From JAHECW01 sp964641415 (GTDB lineage Bacteria > Acidobacteriota > Thermoanaerobaculia > Thermoanaerobaculales > Sulfomarinibacteraceae), in NCBI GenBank assembly GCA_964641415.1, contig CAZXMW010000032.1, forward strand, positions 1-42,826: a stretch of DNA of 42,826 nucleotides, given 5' to 3'. Position 1 is the stretch's first letter. The number at the start of each line of letters is the position of its first letter. Positions 23,268 to 31,522 of the stretch are shown here, piece after piece. The position numbers and the translations under genes were made by a program. The notes below the pieces were generated by a model that had not been told where the DNA came from, searched no databases, and saw only the letters and a program-made list of their open reading frames with translations.

Positions 23268-23494
23268 GCAGCGCCCCGGGTCAGCTCGAGGATCTCGTCG
23301 GTCGTCATCGTGACCGTCGCCCTGCCCTTCATCCGCGACACCACCGACCGGCCACGCTTGCGTCGACCACTCGCCCTGCGGATGACCACCGCGTCGCCGA
23401 CGACCTCGAACTCGACCTCGCAGTTGGGCAGAATGCCGAGACGCTCCCGGATCTCGACCGGGATCGTGACCTGTCCCTTGCTCGTGACCTGCAT
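23264..23494 (-). CDS. vapB: AbrB/VapB-type antitoxin
   Basis: The 76-residue protein begins M-Q-V-T-S-K-G-Q-V-T-I-P-V-E-I-R-E-R-L-G, the swapped-hairpin AbrB DNA-binding motif. Its C-terminal tail (D-E-I-L-E-L-T-R-G) likely binds and masks the PIN toxin. The ATG at 23494 is chosen because GGAGGT lies five bases upstream and because the homology starts there. It is expected to repress its own promoter as a complex with VapC. Confidence 0.88.
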   Translation of the reverse strand: MQVTSKGQVTIPVEIRERLGILPNCEVEFEVVGDAVVIRRASGRRKRGRSVVSRMKGRATVTMTTDEILELTRGAA

Positions 23495-23578
23495 GCCGAC
23501 CTCCAGTAAGATCTTATGAGTTCTTACCGACGAGGGCAAGCCGCCGATTTCGCAACGAAACCCGGTGAGAGGTCCGGG

Positions 23579-23923
23579 TTAGAGGCCCAGCGCTCCGACC
23601 TGAGCGGCCGAGGCCGGGGTCTGCTGGAGGAGGGCTCGGAGGGCCTCGCGGTGGTGGTCGGGCCGCGGCTGCACGTCGATGTAGAGCTCGGCCACCAGGT
23701 CGCGCCAGCGGAGCAGCTCGCGGCGGCTCGACCGTCGCTCTGCCACCTCCACCGTCAGGTCGACCAGCCGAAGCACCCGTTCGTAGGCCAGTCGGCGGCT
23801 TGCGCGGTCAGCGGGCGCCATGAGCCCGGTTGCCCGGTTCATTTCGTTGCCGATCATCAGGATCCTCTGTGCTCGGGAGAATCGGCGCCAGCGATCCGCG
23901 GTGAGTCCCGAGTGCTGGGTCAC
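23579..23923 (-). CDS. Conserved hypothetical helical protein next to DUF5674
   Basis: The 114-residue protein is predicted helical, with W-R-R-F-S-R-A-Q-R-I-L-M-I-G-N-E-M-N-R-A, then R-L-A-Y-E-R-V-L-R-L-V-D-L-T-V-E-V, then E-L-L-R-W-R-D-L-V-A-E-L-Y. The GTG start overlaps the DUF5674 stop (GTGA at 23920-23923), so the two are made together. No catalytic motif or membrane segment is seen and I do not recognise the family. The two-gene overlap, sizes and position beside VapBC resemble a toxin-antitoxin type pair, but nothing in the sequence proves this. Confidence 0.7.
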   Translation of the reverse strand: MTQHSGLTADRWRRFSRAQRILMIGNEMNRATGLMAPADRASRRLAYERVLRLVDLTVEVAERRSSRRELLRWRDLVAELYIDVQPRPDHHREALRALLQQTPASAAQVGALGL

Positions 23924-24297
23924 GGCAAGTCCTCGCCGCGTCCGAGCAACCGGTGGGCCAGCTCGCGAACCTGGTCGCGAACCTCGGCATCCTCGACCTC
24001 CATGCTCGGGTTGCCCTGCGACGGCCGGATGTTGATGAGGGACGTGAACTCGACGCAACCGTCCGGACCGCGGCCGGGGTAGTAGTTCGCGCCCCAGACG
24101 TCCTCCTGCAGGCTCCCCTCCTCGAGCAACTGAAGCTCCGCGTCAGCGTGGAGCTCGCCGCCGACCGCCGCGACGCCGCGCCGCACGTCGACGACGAACT
24201 TGACCATGTCCGCGAAAAACCGGTCGACGAGCGCCGCGAGGTCGGCGGGGGAGATCCTCTCGCTGACCACGACGATATCCGGAGTCACTTCTCGCAT
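23920..24297 (-). CDS. DUF5674 family protein
   Basis: The 125-residue protein shows the family blocks D-M-V-K-F-V-V-D-V-R-R-G-V-A-A-V-G-G-E-L-H-A-D-A-E, W-G-A-N-Y-Y-P, and E-F-T-S-L-I-N-I-R-P-S-Q-G-N-P-S-M-E-V-E-D. These are conserved polar residues around a likely active or binding site; function is unknown. The start at 24297 is set by the family's usual beginning; the open frame is longer. It is the first gene of a coupled pair. Confidence 0.75.
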   Translation of the reverse strand: MREVTPDIVVVSERISPADLAALVDRFFADMVKFVVDVRRGVAAVGGELHADAELQLLEEGSLQEDVWGANYYPGRGPDGCVEFTSLINIRPSQGNPSMEVEDAEVRDQVRELAHRLLGRGEDLP

Positions 24298-24585
24298 GGA
24301 GCTGGATGGTAGCACCTTCGACGAACCTGAAGTCGTTCGGCAGCGACGTTTGCCGGCTCGCCTTGTCGTGGCCGCTGTCGGCGTCGCTCGTTGGTCACCG
24401 CACGACAATCGCGATTTCGTTGGGTCTGGCGCCCTTGCTTTCCGTGCTTTCCGTGACTGGAGTTCTTTTCATGCACAAACACGCGGCGGAGCTGCTGTTG
24501 GTCAGGGGAAACTCCTATCCGTTCCGGGACCGTTTTGATACATTGATACAATCAGCAGAAAGAAGACCAAGGGGGACACGATCTC

Positions 24586-25959
24586 ATGATCGGCAGAGTT
24601 TGCGGCGATTGTCGTGTCATGTCCAACGTTGGCGTTCCAACGCTTGCGGTATTGCTTTCGGTGCTCGCGCCGATCGTTCCGTGCGCAGCGTACGACGGTG
24701 CTCTGGATCCCACGTGGGACGGTGACGGTTCGCTCACCTTGGGTGTGACCAACACCTACTATCGCGCTCAGGGAGTCGCGTTGCAGTGCGATGGCAAGGT
24801 CGTGGTGGTGGGCATGGCCGATGCTGTTGCAGAGTATGCGCGCCTTCTGGTCGCTCGTTACGATCCTGACGGGAGCCTGGACGCCTCGTTCGCGACCGGC
24901 GGCATCTTCACTCACGATTTCTCATACCCTGCCGGTGCCGGTTGGGATCTTGCGGTTCAGACCGACGGCAAGATCGTGGCGATCGGGTTCGTGGACGACT
25001 GGTTCGCGGGGTGGAAGGTCGTGGTGGCACGTCTGACCGCGTCCGGACAGCTCGATCCGTCGTTTTCGACCGATGGGTTCCACACCTTTCAGTTTGGCGG
25101 CAGTTCGCGTCCGCGCGGCGTCGCGCTCCAGGACGACGGTCGGATCGTCGTTGTCGGGAGCGCTCAGAACACCACAGCGTTGGCGGTCGCGCGCCTCACC
25201 TCGTCCGGGGTCCTTGACACCTCGTTCGACGACGACGGCATCGTTTTGATCGACTTCACCCTTGGCGACGACGACGGGTGGGACGTGGCGATCCAGCCGA
25301 ACGGTCGAATTGTCGTGGTCGGCACGGCCTCGGTCGGTGGAGGATCAGTCGTCGTCGCAGCGCGGCTGCTCACCGACGGCGCGGTGGATACCTCGTTCGG
25401 CCCTGGAGGCGGAGGTGCCACTGCCATTGACTTCGGCGTGTACTCGGAGGGCCGCGGGGTCGCACTCCAGCCTGACGGTCGAATCGTCGTCGCCGGGTTC
25501 ACCGACGCCTCGACTGCGATCGCGGTCGCGCGGTTGACCGTTGACGGGATGCTCGACACGACCTTCAGCGGTGACGGGATGGCGACACTGGACCTCGTTC
25601 TCGGGCCCGACCAGGGGTATGACGTTGCTCTCCAAAGAGACGGCCGAGCTGTCGTGGTCGGCACCGGTTACTTCGGTGGACGGCAGAATCTGGCGATCGT
25701 GCGCTTTCGGCCCGACGGTGGGCTCGACTCGGCGATGGGAGGCAACGGTTGGGTCCTCGTCGATTTCGCATCCGACTCCTATGGACACGCGGTCGCCTTT
25801 CAGCCCCACGACAGCAAGATCGTGGTCGCAGGCAAAATCTCGACCGCGCCCTCGGAGAGCCTGCTGACGGTCGTTCGGGTCATCGGAGATGAGAGCTTGA
25901 TCTTCTCTGACACCTTCGAATGCGGTGGCCAGTTGGCGTGGAGCTACTCGGCGCCGTGA
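24586..25959 (+). CDS. Secreted delta-60 repeat protein
   Basis: The 457-residue product has a signal peptide (cleavage near A-A-Y-D-G, about residue 37). It then has seven or more delta-60 repeats of about 55-60 residues. Each carries G-V-A-L-Q-x-D-G-(K/R)-I-V-V-V-G, A-V-A-R-L-x-x-x-G-x-L-D-x-S-F, and D-G near the end, forming a beta-propeller-like array. The C-terminus reads I-F-S-D-T-F-E-C-G-G-Q-L-A-W-S, a short tail motif often found in secreted proteins of related genomes, possibly an export or surface sorting signal. GC content is lower than in the neighbours, suggesting different origin or relaxed codon use. The start at 24586 has AAGGGGG; 24619 is an alternative. No enzyme motif is seen. 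Confidence 0.82.
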   Translation: MIGRVCGDCRVMSNVGVPTLAVLLSVLAPIVPCAAYDGALDPTWDGDGSLTLGVTNTYYRAQGVALQCDGKVVVVGMADAVAEYARLLVARYDPDGSLDASFATGGIFTHDFSYPAGAGWDLAVQTDGKIVAIGFVDDWFAGWKVVVARLTASGQLDPSFSTDGFHTFQFGGSSRPRGVALQDDGRIVVVGSAQNTTALAVARLTSSGVLDTSFDDDGIVLIDFTLGDDDGWDVAIQPNGRIVVVGTASVGGGSVVVAARLLTDGAVDTSFGPGGGGATAIDFGVYSEGRGVALQPDGRIVVAGFTDASTAIAVARLTVDGMLDTTFSGDGMATLDLVLGPDQGYDVALQRDGRAVVVGTGYFGGRQNLAIVRFRPDGGLDSAMGGNGWVLVDFASDSYGHAVAFQPHDSKIVVAGKISTAPSESLLTVVRVIGDESLIFSDTFECGGQLAWSYSAP

Positions 25960-26250
25960 CCGCCCACACTCCGGGTGCCGAAGATGGCTGTCGCGCACAG
26001 GTGCCAGATCCGCAGTTCCGTAGTTGTAAAAGGCTGGGCCATACAGAAGGTTCCGGTCACGCTATTCCGTGATTGTGTGGCGATGGCGATCGCCTGGGCG
26101 ACAGCATGATCGAGGCCGCCAAGTCCGTTCGTCATCGCGTGACTGGGCACCTTTTCACTCCCCGCCGGCTCAAATGATCCAGACGAGTCGTCTCAACCGT
26201 CTGACTTGGCAACCGTGAGGTCGACCGGTTGCCGGCTGCAGGGTCGACCG

Positions 26251-26904
26251 TCACTCCAGGTCGATCACGGTTCCTTGAGCGAGGTCGAGCACCTTCTGAT
26301 CACCGATAACCAAATCGGTGTCGCTGATGTCGCGTGGAGTGGCGTCGAACCCGAGTTGGCGCAGGTCGACCGGCGGTCCGGCGGCGAAGAACCGAGTCGG
26401 AGGACCGCCCTGAAACCCCTGAAAACGTGACCAGCCAATCAGAACACCTGCCTCGTTCACGGCCACGATCTGGCCGCCGAAAATACTCAGACTGCCCAAC
26501 GGACTCGGGAGCGTCGCGAACTGTTGGGGAATCGAGACCGTGTACCCTCCCATGCCGTCCGGCGACCATGTGGCGGGTTCCCCGAGGTCGTATGGAAATC
26601 CGTTGTCGGCCACCGTGCCGACCACGACCCCCGCGCTGTTGACGTCGAAAGCGATACTCGAGGAATAGCCCGGGGGGAGAGGGAGCAGGTCGATGCCGTG
26701 ACCCGCTCGAGCGATGAACGCGCGTACCTGCCCTTCGACCACCTGGTCGCCAACCATGTGTCCCGACTCGCTGGCGCCGCGCAAGGTGGTTGAAATCGCG
26801 TAGGTCGCCACGACGTCGATCCCGTAGGTCGGTACCTCTGCGCGGGAGAATGTCGGGATGGAAACGACTGCCACGACGATGGCGAAGCAAACAGTTCGTC
26901 TCAT
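26251..26904 (-). CDS. Secreted HAF-repeat protein, probably truncated
   Basis: The 217-residue protein has a signal peptide (about 1-22, ending S-R-A). It then shows HAF-type repeats, with G-H-M-V-G-D, R-A-F-I, F-D-V-N-S-A-G-V-V-V-G-T, then V-N-E-A-G-V-L-I-G-W. It stops just after L-D-L-A-Q-G-T-V-I-D-L-E, a point where such proteins normally continue for several more repeats, so the gene may have lost its 3-prime part. No homologous continuation was seen in the other frames after the stop. The function of HAF proteins is unknown; they are exported and rarely essential. Confidence 0.65.
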   Translation of the reverse strand: MRRTVCFAIVVAVVSIPTFSRAEVPTYGIDVVATYAISTTLRGASESGHMVGDQVVEGQVRAFIARAGHGIDLLPLPPGYSSSIAFDVNSAGVVVGTVADNGFPYDLGEPATWSPDGMGGYTVSIPQQFATLPSPLGSLSIFGGQIVAVNEAGVLIGWSRFQGFQGGPPTRFFAAGPPVDLRQLGFDATPRDISDTDLVIGDQKVLDLAQGTVIDLE

Positions 26905-26949
26905 GAAATCCGACGACCCAGATTGTCCATGCGCTCACCGGAAGACCGG

Positions 26950-27288
26950 TCTTCGAGGGCCTTGAGAGGTCCCCACCTGATCGACCTCGAGGTCGCCCAG
27001 GTCCTTCGCCGCTACAGCCTCTCCGGCGACCTCGAGCCGCTCCGCGGGGAGCAGGCGCTGCAGGATGATCGCGGCCTCCCGATCGAGAGGTACCCCCACG
27101 ACCTTTTCCTGGACCACATCTGGGAGATGCGGCACAACGTCACCGCACACGCCTTCGGCGTGGATGATGGCGATTCACACCGTTTCTCAGCCGGGTCACT
27201 CTATCCGAGCGCCGGTGGATCAATTCTCGCCAGCGCCGACAAGCTCGCGGCCGCGCCGGGCCACGAAGCACGACTCGAGGTCTTCTGA
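26950..27288 (+). pseudogene. VapC PIN-domain fragment
   Basis: The frame reads G-P-H-L-I-D-L-E-V-A-Q-V-L-R-R-Y, then G-E-Q-A-L, then P-I-E-R-Y-P-H-D-L-F-L, then I-W-E-M-R-H-N-V-T-A. These are the middle of a VapC PIN domain. The first 30-35 residues with the initial Asp are missing. The next stretch (27150-27235) is unrelated, whereas the end D-K-L-A-A-A-P-G-H-E-A-R-L-E-V-F is again VapC-like. The metal-binding T-R-D is lost, so the toxin should be inactive. No antitoxin gene is adjacent. Confidence 0.65.
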
Positions 27289-27358
27289 GGCCGCGATTCG
27301 CCTTCGCGCGCTGCCGCTACGGGCCGATGAACCCCCGGAAAGAGGCGCTTCTGATGGC

Positions 27359-28909
27359 CTACGGTCCGGCCGACTCAACGAGCCGCAGCGCCTCCGACGC
27401 GGGCACGCCGAGGTTGGCGCCGGCGAAGTCGGGCATGATCGCGGAGTTGACCGCGACCACGTTGCCCCTGACGTCGATGACCGGCCCACCGCTGCCGCCG
27501 TGGGTCGTGCCGGCGTCGTAGACCACGCTGTCGGAGTTCACCTGGCCGACGATGCCGCTGGTCGCCAGCGGCCTGATGTGGCCGCCGGCGGCCAGGACCT
27601 TCGCGACCTCCCAGAAGTCGACCTCGCCGCGCGCCTCGAGCACCGGCAGGACCGCCCGCTGGGAGCGTGCGATCATCGCCCGGATGCCGGTCGGATAGCC
27701 GAGGACCGTGATCTCCTCGCCCGGGGCGAGAGCACGGGCGTCGAGAGCAAGCGGCGCGAGGGACGCGGTCGGAGCGCCGCAGCGCAACACGGCGACGTCG
27801 GCGGTCTCGCTCGCGGCGGCGAGGACGACGTCGAAGGACTCGGCCAGCCCCGGCAGGTAGCCGATGAAGCGACGCATGACCGGCCGCAGGCCCTGGGCCG
27901 AGAGCGCCTGCGCCTGCCCGTCGAAGAGCCACGGCTCGGCGACGTGGCGATTGGTCACGACGCGCCCGTCGGCGGTGGCGACGAAGCCGGTGCCGGTGTA
28001 CAGGATCTCGAGCTCGGGCCCGTCGCCACCGAGCGCGACCGCCGGCTGACCGCCGGGGCTCGAGACCGGCCGTCCGTCGGAGTCGACGACGATGCTCAGC
28101 CAGCGCCCGGACTCGGGCTCGACGAAGCCGTACGCGCCCTGCAGGAAGACCACCGCGCCGGCGGCTCGAGCGATGAGGCCAGCCCGGTCGGCTGGCCGGT
28201 CCTCGAGCCGCGCGTCGGCGACCTTCAGCAGGTCGATCTCGGCCCGGATCGTCGCCAGCTCCTCGGCGCCGACGGTCCGGTCGTCGGATCGCTCGAGCAT
28301 CCGGGCCAGACCCTCGACCCGGGTCGCCGCGACCTCGAGCTTCGACTCGACGCCGAGGCTTCGCACCAGCGCTGCGCCCGACAGTGCGACGGCGAGCAGC
28401 ATCAGGGCCGCCAGGGCGAGCCGTACCCGCGGGGTGGTCGACGCCAGCTCGGGCCCGACCCGCGACACGAAGACCCCGGCCCTGGCGAGCGGGGTGTCCG
28501 CGCCGTAACGCGCGCAGTCGATGCAGTCGGAAAATGCCTCGGTCATGGTCTTGGTCTTGTGGCGACCCCGCCCCGGGGGGTAGAGCCGGAAGCGCAGCAC
28601 GGCGCCGTTGCCGAGCTCGACGACGTCGCCCGAGGCCAGGACCAGCTCGTCGATCCGCTCGCCGTTGACCCAGGCCCCGGCCCCAGGTCCGGACACAAGC
28701 CGGTAGGTCTGGCCCCGGCGCTCGAGCACGGCGATCCGGTCGCGGGAATCTCCATCCGGGGCGGCGAGTTCGACCCCTCCGCCGGGAACCGCGACCATGA
28801 TCGCAGCGTCGCCGTCGAGGGCCTCGGTGACGCCCCGCTTCGGCCCGGACAGGTGGACGAGTGCGGCGGCTCGCCAGTGTTCAGCGTGATCCGGCTCATC
28901 GGTTGTCAT
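27359..28909 (-). CDS. FHA-domain transmembrane trypsin-like protease
   Basis: The 516-residue protein has a divergent N-terminal FHA-like domain (about 15-110, with W-V-N-G-E-R-I near 80-86), a transmembrane helix (163-183), a helical linker (about 190-235) and a trypsin-like protease. The protease shows His322 in V-V-T-N-R-H-V-A, Asp371 in E-T-A-D-V-A-V-L, and Ser473 in T-T-H-G-G-S-G-G-P-V. The protease part would lie outside the membrane and the FHA part inside, suggesting signalling from a phospho-Thr partner to the periplasm or the reverse. The ATG overlaps the YeeE/YedE stop (ATGA at 28906-28909). No PDZ domain follows, unlike HtrA. The cytoplasmic part has an unusual C-I-D-C pair near 129-132. 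Confidence 0.8.
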   Translation of the reverse strand: MTTDEPDHAEHWRAAALVHLSGPKRGVTEALDGDAAIMVAVPGGGVELAAPDGDSRDRIAVLERRGQTYRLVSGPGAGAWVNGERIDELVLASGDVVELGNGAVLRFRLYPPGRGRHKTKTMTEAFSDCIDCARYGADTPLARAGVFVSRVGPELASTTPRVRLALAALMLLAVALSGAALVRSLGVESKLEVAATRVEGLARMLERSDDRTVGAEELATIRAEIDLLKVADARLEDRPADRAGLIARAAGAVVFLQGAYGFVEPESGRWLSIVVDSDGRPVSSPGGQPAVALGGDGPELEILYTGTGFVATADGRVVTNRHVAEPWLFDGQAQALSAQGLRPVMRRFIGYLPGLAESFDVVLAAASETADVAVLRCGAPTASLAPLALDARALAPGEEITVLGYPTGIRAMIARSQRAVLPVLEARGEVDFWEVAKVLAAGGHIRPLATSGIVGQVNSDSVVYDAGTTHGGSGGPVIDVRGNVVAVNSAIMPDFAGANLGVPASEALRLVESAGP

Positions 28910-29478
28910 CGGACGCCCTCTTTCTTCAACCGGCAGATGTCGCCGGAGCACTCGACCTGGACCGCCATACCCGCGGCTTGCTTGATCACGACTAGACCGG
29001 CGGCGGCCCCCACCAGCAGCGCGAAGTAGGCGGCAAGGGCGTGCGGCGAGCCGCCGGGGATTCCGTGCAGGATGAGGGCGTCGTTGCCCCCGGGGACGAG
29101 AGCCGCGCCGACGCCCATCAGAGCCCCGCCCATCAGGTTGACGAGCCACCCGACGCGCGGGCGCCAGTCGGCTGTGAAGTCGCCCCGGATCAGGCTCGAC
29201 ACCACCACGCCTCCGAGCAGAGCCGCAAATAGAACCCACCGGAACGGGCCCGGCGCCGGATCTCCCAGCAGGAGGTGGCTGAGGCTTTCGCCTGCCGTGC
29301 TCGTGTAGGTCCAGGAGCCGAAGCGCGCGAACAGGACGCCGTTGGCGGCGCCGAGCAGCAGGGCCGCCGTCGACAGCAGCTCGGCGACTCCGATCACGTT
29401 GCACAGGCTCGCCCGGTGCACCGAAAAGCCGACGACTCCGGCCAGAGCAGCCGAGACGACCGCGGCTGAAGCGGTCAT
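28906..29478 (-). CDS. Half-size YeeE/YedE family sulfur transporter
   Basis: The 190-residue protein with about five membrane helices shows G-F-S-V-H-R-A-S-L-C-N-V (conserved Cys) near the start. Later comes L-M-G-G-A-L-M-G-V-G-A-A-L-V-P-G-G-N-D, the TsuA/PmpA-like signature of thiosulfate and sulfur-compound transport. It is half the length of full YeeE and contains only one such unit. No partner half adjoins, so it may act as a dimer. Its C-terminal tail contains C-S-G-D-I-C, a possible thiol site. It follows the acyl-CoA dehydrogenase by 64 nt and overlaps the FHA-protease. Confidence 0.78.
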   Translation of the reverse strand: MTASAAVVSAALAGVVGFSVHRASLCNVIGVAELLSTAALLLGAANGVLFARFGSWTYTSTAGESLSHLLLGDPAPGPFRWVLFAALLGGVVVSSLIRGDFTADWRPRVGWLVNLMGGALMGVGAALVPGGNDALILHGIPGGSPHALAAYFALLVGAAAGLVVIKQAAGMAVQVECSGDICRLKKEGVR

Positions 29479-29542
29479 CGCTGGAAGCGGCGCCCGAGCG
29501 TCGGTGCGGGCCAGGCGGTCGCGGCAGCACCCCGGCGAGCCG

Positions 29543-31444
29543 TCATGCCGCCGATTCCCGCGTGCCCCGCGGCCGCAGGCCGGACACCCTCACCGGACGC
29601 AGGTCGTCCGCGTCGAGCCCGAGACCCAGGCCCCAGCTCTCGAGGAAGGCGAAGCGGCCGTCGACCGTGCGTTGGCCGATGCCATAGGCCAGGGCGTCGT
29701 CGTTCGACCAGAGATCTTCGAACAGCCGCCGGACCCGCCGCCGCGAGGAGCGGCAGAACAGGTCGGCGAGCCGCAGCGCCTCGTCGGCGCCGGCGGTGCC
29801 CCGCTCGGCCATCCGCACCGCTCGCAGCGCGGTCGCGGTCATGACGAAGATCTCGGTGGCGATGTCGACGGTGCGAAACAGGAACGCCTGCCTCCGTTGC
29901 ATGCCCGCCTGGAAACGGTTCATGCCGTGGAAGATCTCGCGCGCGAGCTTGCGGCTCGAGCGCTCGGCGACGCGGATGTGGCGGGCGAGACCGAGGAAGC
30001 GGCCATACCGGGGCCAGCGGCCCCACCCGAGCCACAGACCCGGGTACCAGGTGGCGTAGAAGGCGACGATGCGCGGCAGAGCGGCCAGCTTGTCCGCAAC
30101 GGTCGCCCCTGCATCGATGAGGGCGCCCGCGACCTCGAGGTGCCGGTCGACCGCCTCGCGGGCCATGAACAGGTGCATGATCTCGGACGAGCCTTCGAAG
30201 ATGCGATTGATCCGGGAGTCGCGCAGGAGCCTCTCGATAGGGATCGGCGCCTCGCCACGCGCGGCCAGCGAGGCCTCGTTCTCGTAGCCGCGTCCGCCAC
30301 GGATCTGGAGCGCTTGGTCGACCAGATCCCAGCCCCGGACCGTGTTCCACTCCTTGGCGGCGGCCGACTCGAGACGGATGTCGAGGCCCCCGTCATCGGC
30401 AGCCACCGCGGTGACGTCGGCCACTGCCTCCATTGCGAAGGTCGTCGCGGCCATGTCCGACAGCATGTGGGCCACCGCCTCGTGCTTACCGATCGGATAG
30501 CCCCACTGCTCGCGCACCGAGGACCACTTGCGACAGGTCTCCAGGCAGGTCGCGGCAGTGCCCGCGGTGCCAGCGGGCAGGGTCAGTCGTCCGGTGTTGA
30601 GGGTCACGAGGGCGATCTTGAGCCCCTTGCCCTCCTCGCCGATGAGATTCTCCCGCGGCACCTTGACGTTGTCGAAGGTGATGACGCCGTTGGCCAGGGC
30701 CCTCAGACCCATGAAGCGGCAGCGGTGGGCGACGGCCACCCCGGGCCACGAGGTCTCGACGACGAAGGCCGAGATCGCGTCGGTCACGGGGTTCCTCGCC
30801 ATCACCACCAGCAGCTCGGCGAGGGTGCCGTTGGTGCACCACAGCTTCTCGCCGTTGAGGATGAAATGGGCGCCGTCGGCCGACGGCTCGGCCGTGGTGG
30901 CGAGGGAGGCGGGATCGGAGCCGACGTCGGGCTCGGTGAGCGCGAAGCCCGAGATAGCCCCAGCCGCGCAGCGCGGCAGGAAACGGCGCTTCTGAACCTC
31001 GGTACCGAAGATCTTGACCGGCTGCGGCACGCCGATCGACTGGTGAGCCGACAGCAGGGCGGTCAGGTTGCCGTCGACCGAGCCGAGCAGGGCCATGACC
31101 CGCCCGTACTCCCACTGGTTGAGGCCGAGCCCGCCGTACTCCTCGGGGATCTTCATGCCGAAGGCGCCAAGCTCGGCGAGACCGCGGATGACCTCGGGCG
31201 GGTACTCGCCGGTGGCGTCGATCTGCGCGGAGTCGACCTCCTCGCGCAGGAAGCGCGCGAGCCGGTCCAGGAAGATGGTGAACTCGGGGCGCTCCGGCGG
31301 CTCCTGGTCGAGGTCGAGGAGCTCGGGTCGGTACCGCCCGAGGAACACCTCCCTCAGGAAGCTCGGCCGGCGCCACCGTCTCTCCCGCGATGCCTCAGCC
31401 AGCTGCAGGGCCTTCTGTTCTGATGCAGACTGATCGATTGCCAT
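29543..31444 (-). CDS. Acyl-CoA dehydrogenase
   Basis: The 633-residue FAD enzyme has the usual three-part fold: N-terminal helices with I-P-E-E-Y-G-G-L-G, the flavin and substrate region G-F-A-L-T-E-P-D-V-G-S-D, G-E-K-L-W-C-T-N, and the C-terminal helical part with R-G-G-R-G-Y-E-N-E and R-I-F-E-G-S-S-E-I. About 200 extra C-terminal residues are shared with ACAD9/VLCAD-like members that act on long chains. No electron-transfer flavoprotein or other beta-oxidation gene is near. A candidate ECF promoter lies at 31522-31493, overlapping the patatin stop, so it can be transcribed separately from the patatin gene. Confidence 0.9.
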   Translation of the reverse strand: MAIDQSASEQKALQLAEASRERRWRRPSFLREVFLGRYRPELLDLDQEPPERPEFTIFLDRLARFLREEVDSAQIDATGEYPPEVIRGLAELGAFGMKIPEEYGGLGLNQWEYGRVMALLGSVDGNLTALLSAHQSIGVPQPVKIFGTEVQKRRFLPRCAAGAISGFALTEPDVGSDPASLATTAEPSADGAHFILNGEKLWCTNGTLAELLVVMARNPVTDAISAFVVETSWPGVAVAHRCRFMGLRALANGVITFDNVKVPRENLIGEEGKGLKIALVTLNTGRLTLPAGTAGTAATCLETCRKWSSVREQWGYPIGKHEAVAHMLSDMAATTFAMEAVADVTAVAADDGGLDIRLESAAAKEWNTVRGWDLVDQALQIRGGRGYENEASLAARGEAPIPIERLLRDSRINRIFEGSSEIMHLFMAREAVDRHLEVAGALIDAGATVADKLAALPRIVAFYATWYPGLWLGWGRWPRYGRFLGLARHIRVAERSSRKLAREIFHGMNRFQAGMQRRQAFLFRTVDIATEIFVMTATALRAVRMAERGTAGADEALRLADLFCRSSRRRVRRLFEDLWSNDDALAYGIGQRTVDGRFAFLESWGLGLGLDADDLRPVRVSGLRPRGTRESAA

Positions 31445-31492
31445 GTCGGACCTCCCGTTGGGCGTTCTGAACGGTGGTTCATTCGCCTGTCG

Positions 31493-31522
31493 GTGGGTCC
31501 TTCGGCCGGCGGATTCGTTACG
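31493..31522 (-). promoter_or_regulatory. Candidate ECF-type promoter of the acyl-CoA dehydrogenase
   Basis: On the minus strand CGTAACGAATCC starts at 31522, and GACCCAC (31499-31493) follows 16 bases after GTAACG. It lies 49-78 bases before the start codon and contains the patatin TAA. The match to the DUF547 promoter includes GGACCCAC. Confidence 0.5.

Noticed and set aside
25944..26150. 68-codon minus-strand ORF between delta-60 and HAF genes
   Set aside because: It overlaps the end of the delta-60 gene and has no ribosome site or recognisable motif.
27065..29029. 654-codon plus-strand open frame
   Set aside because: It is antisense to the FHA-protease, whose catalytic motifs are clear; the product is repetitive Arg/Gly/Asp-rich shadow sequence.
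29342..31423. 693-codon plus-strand open frame
   Set aside because: It is the shadow of the acyl-CoA dehydrogenase on the opposite strand.
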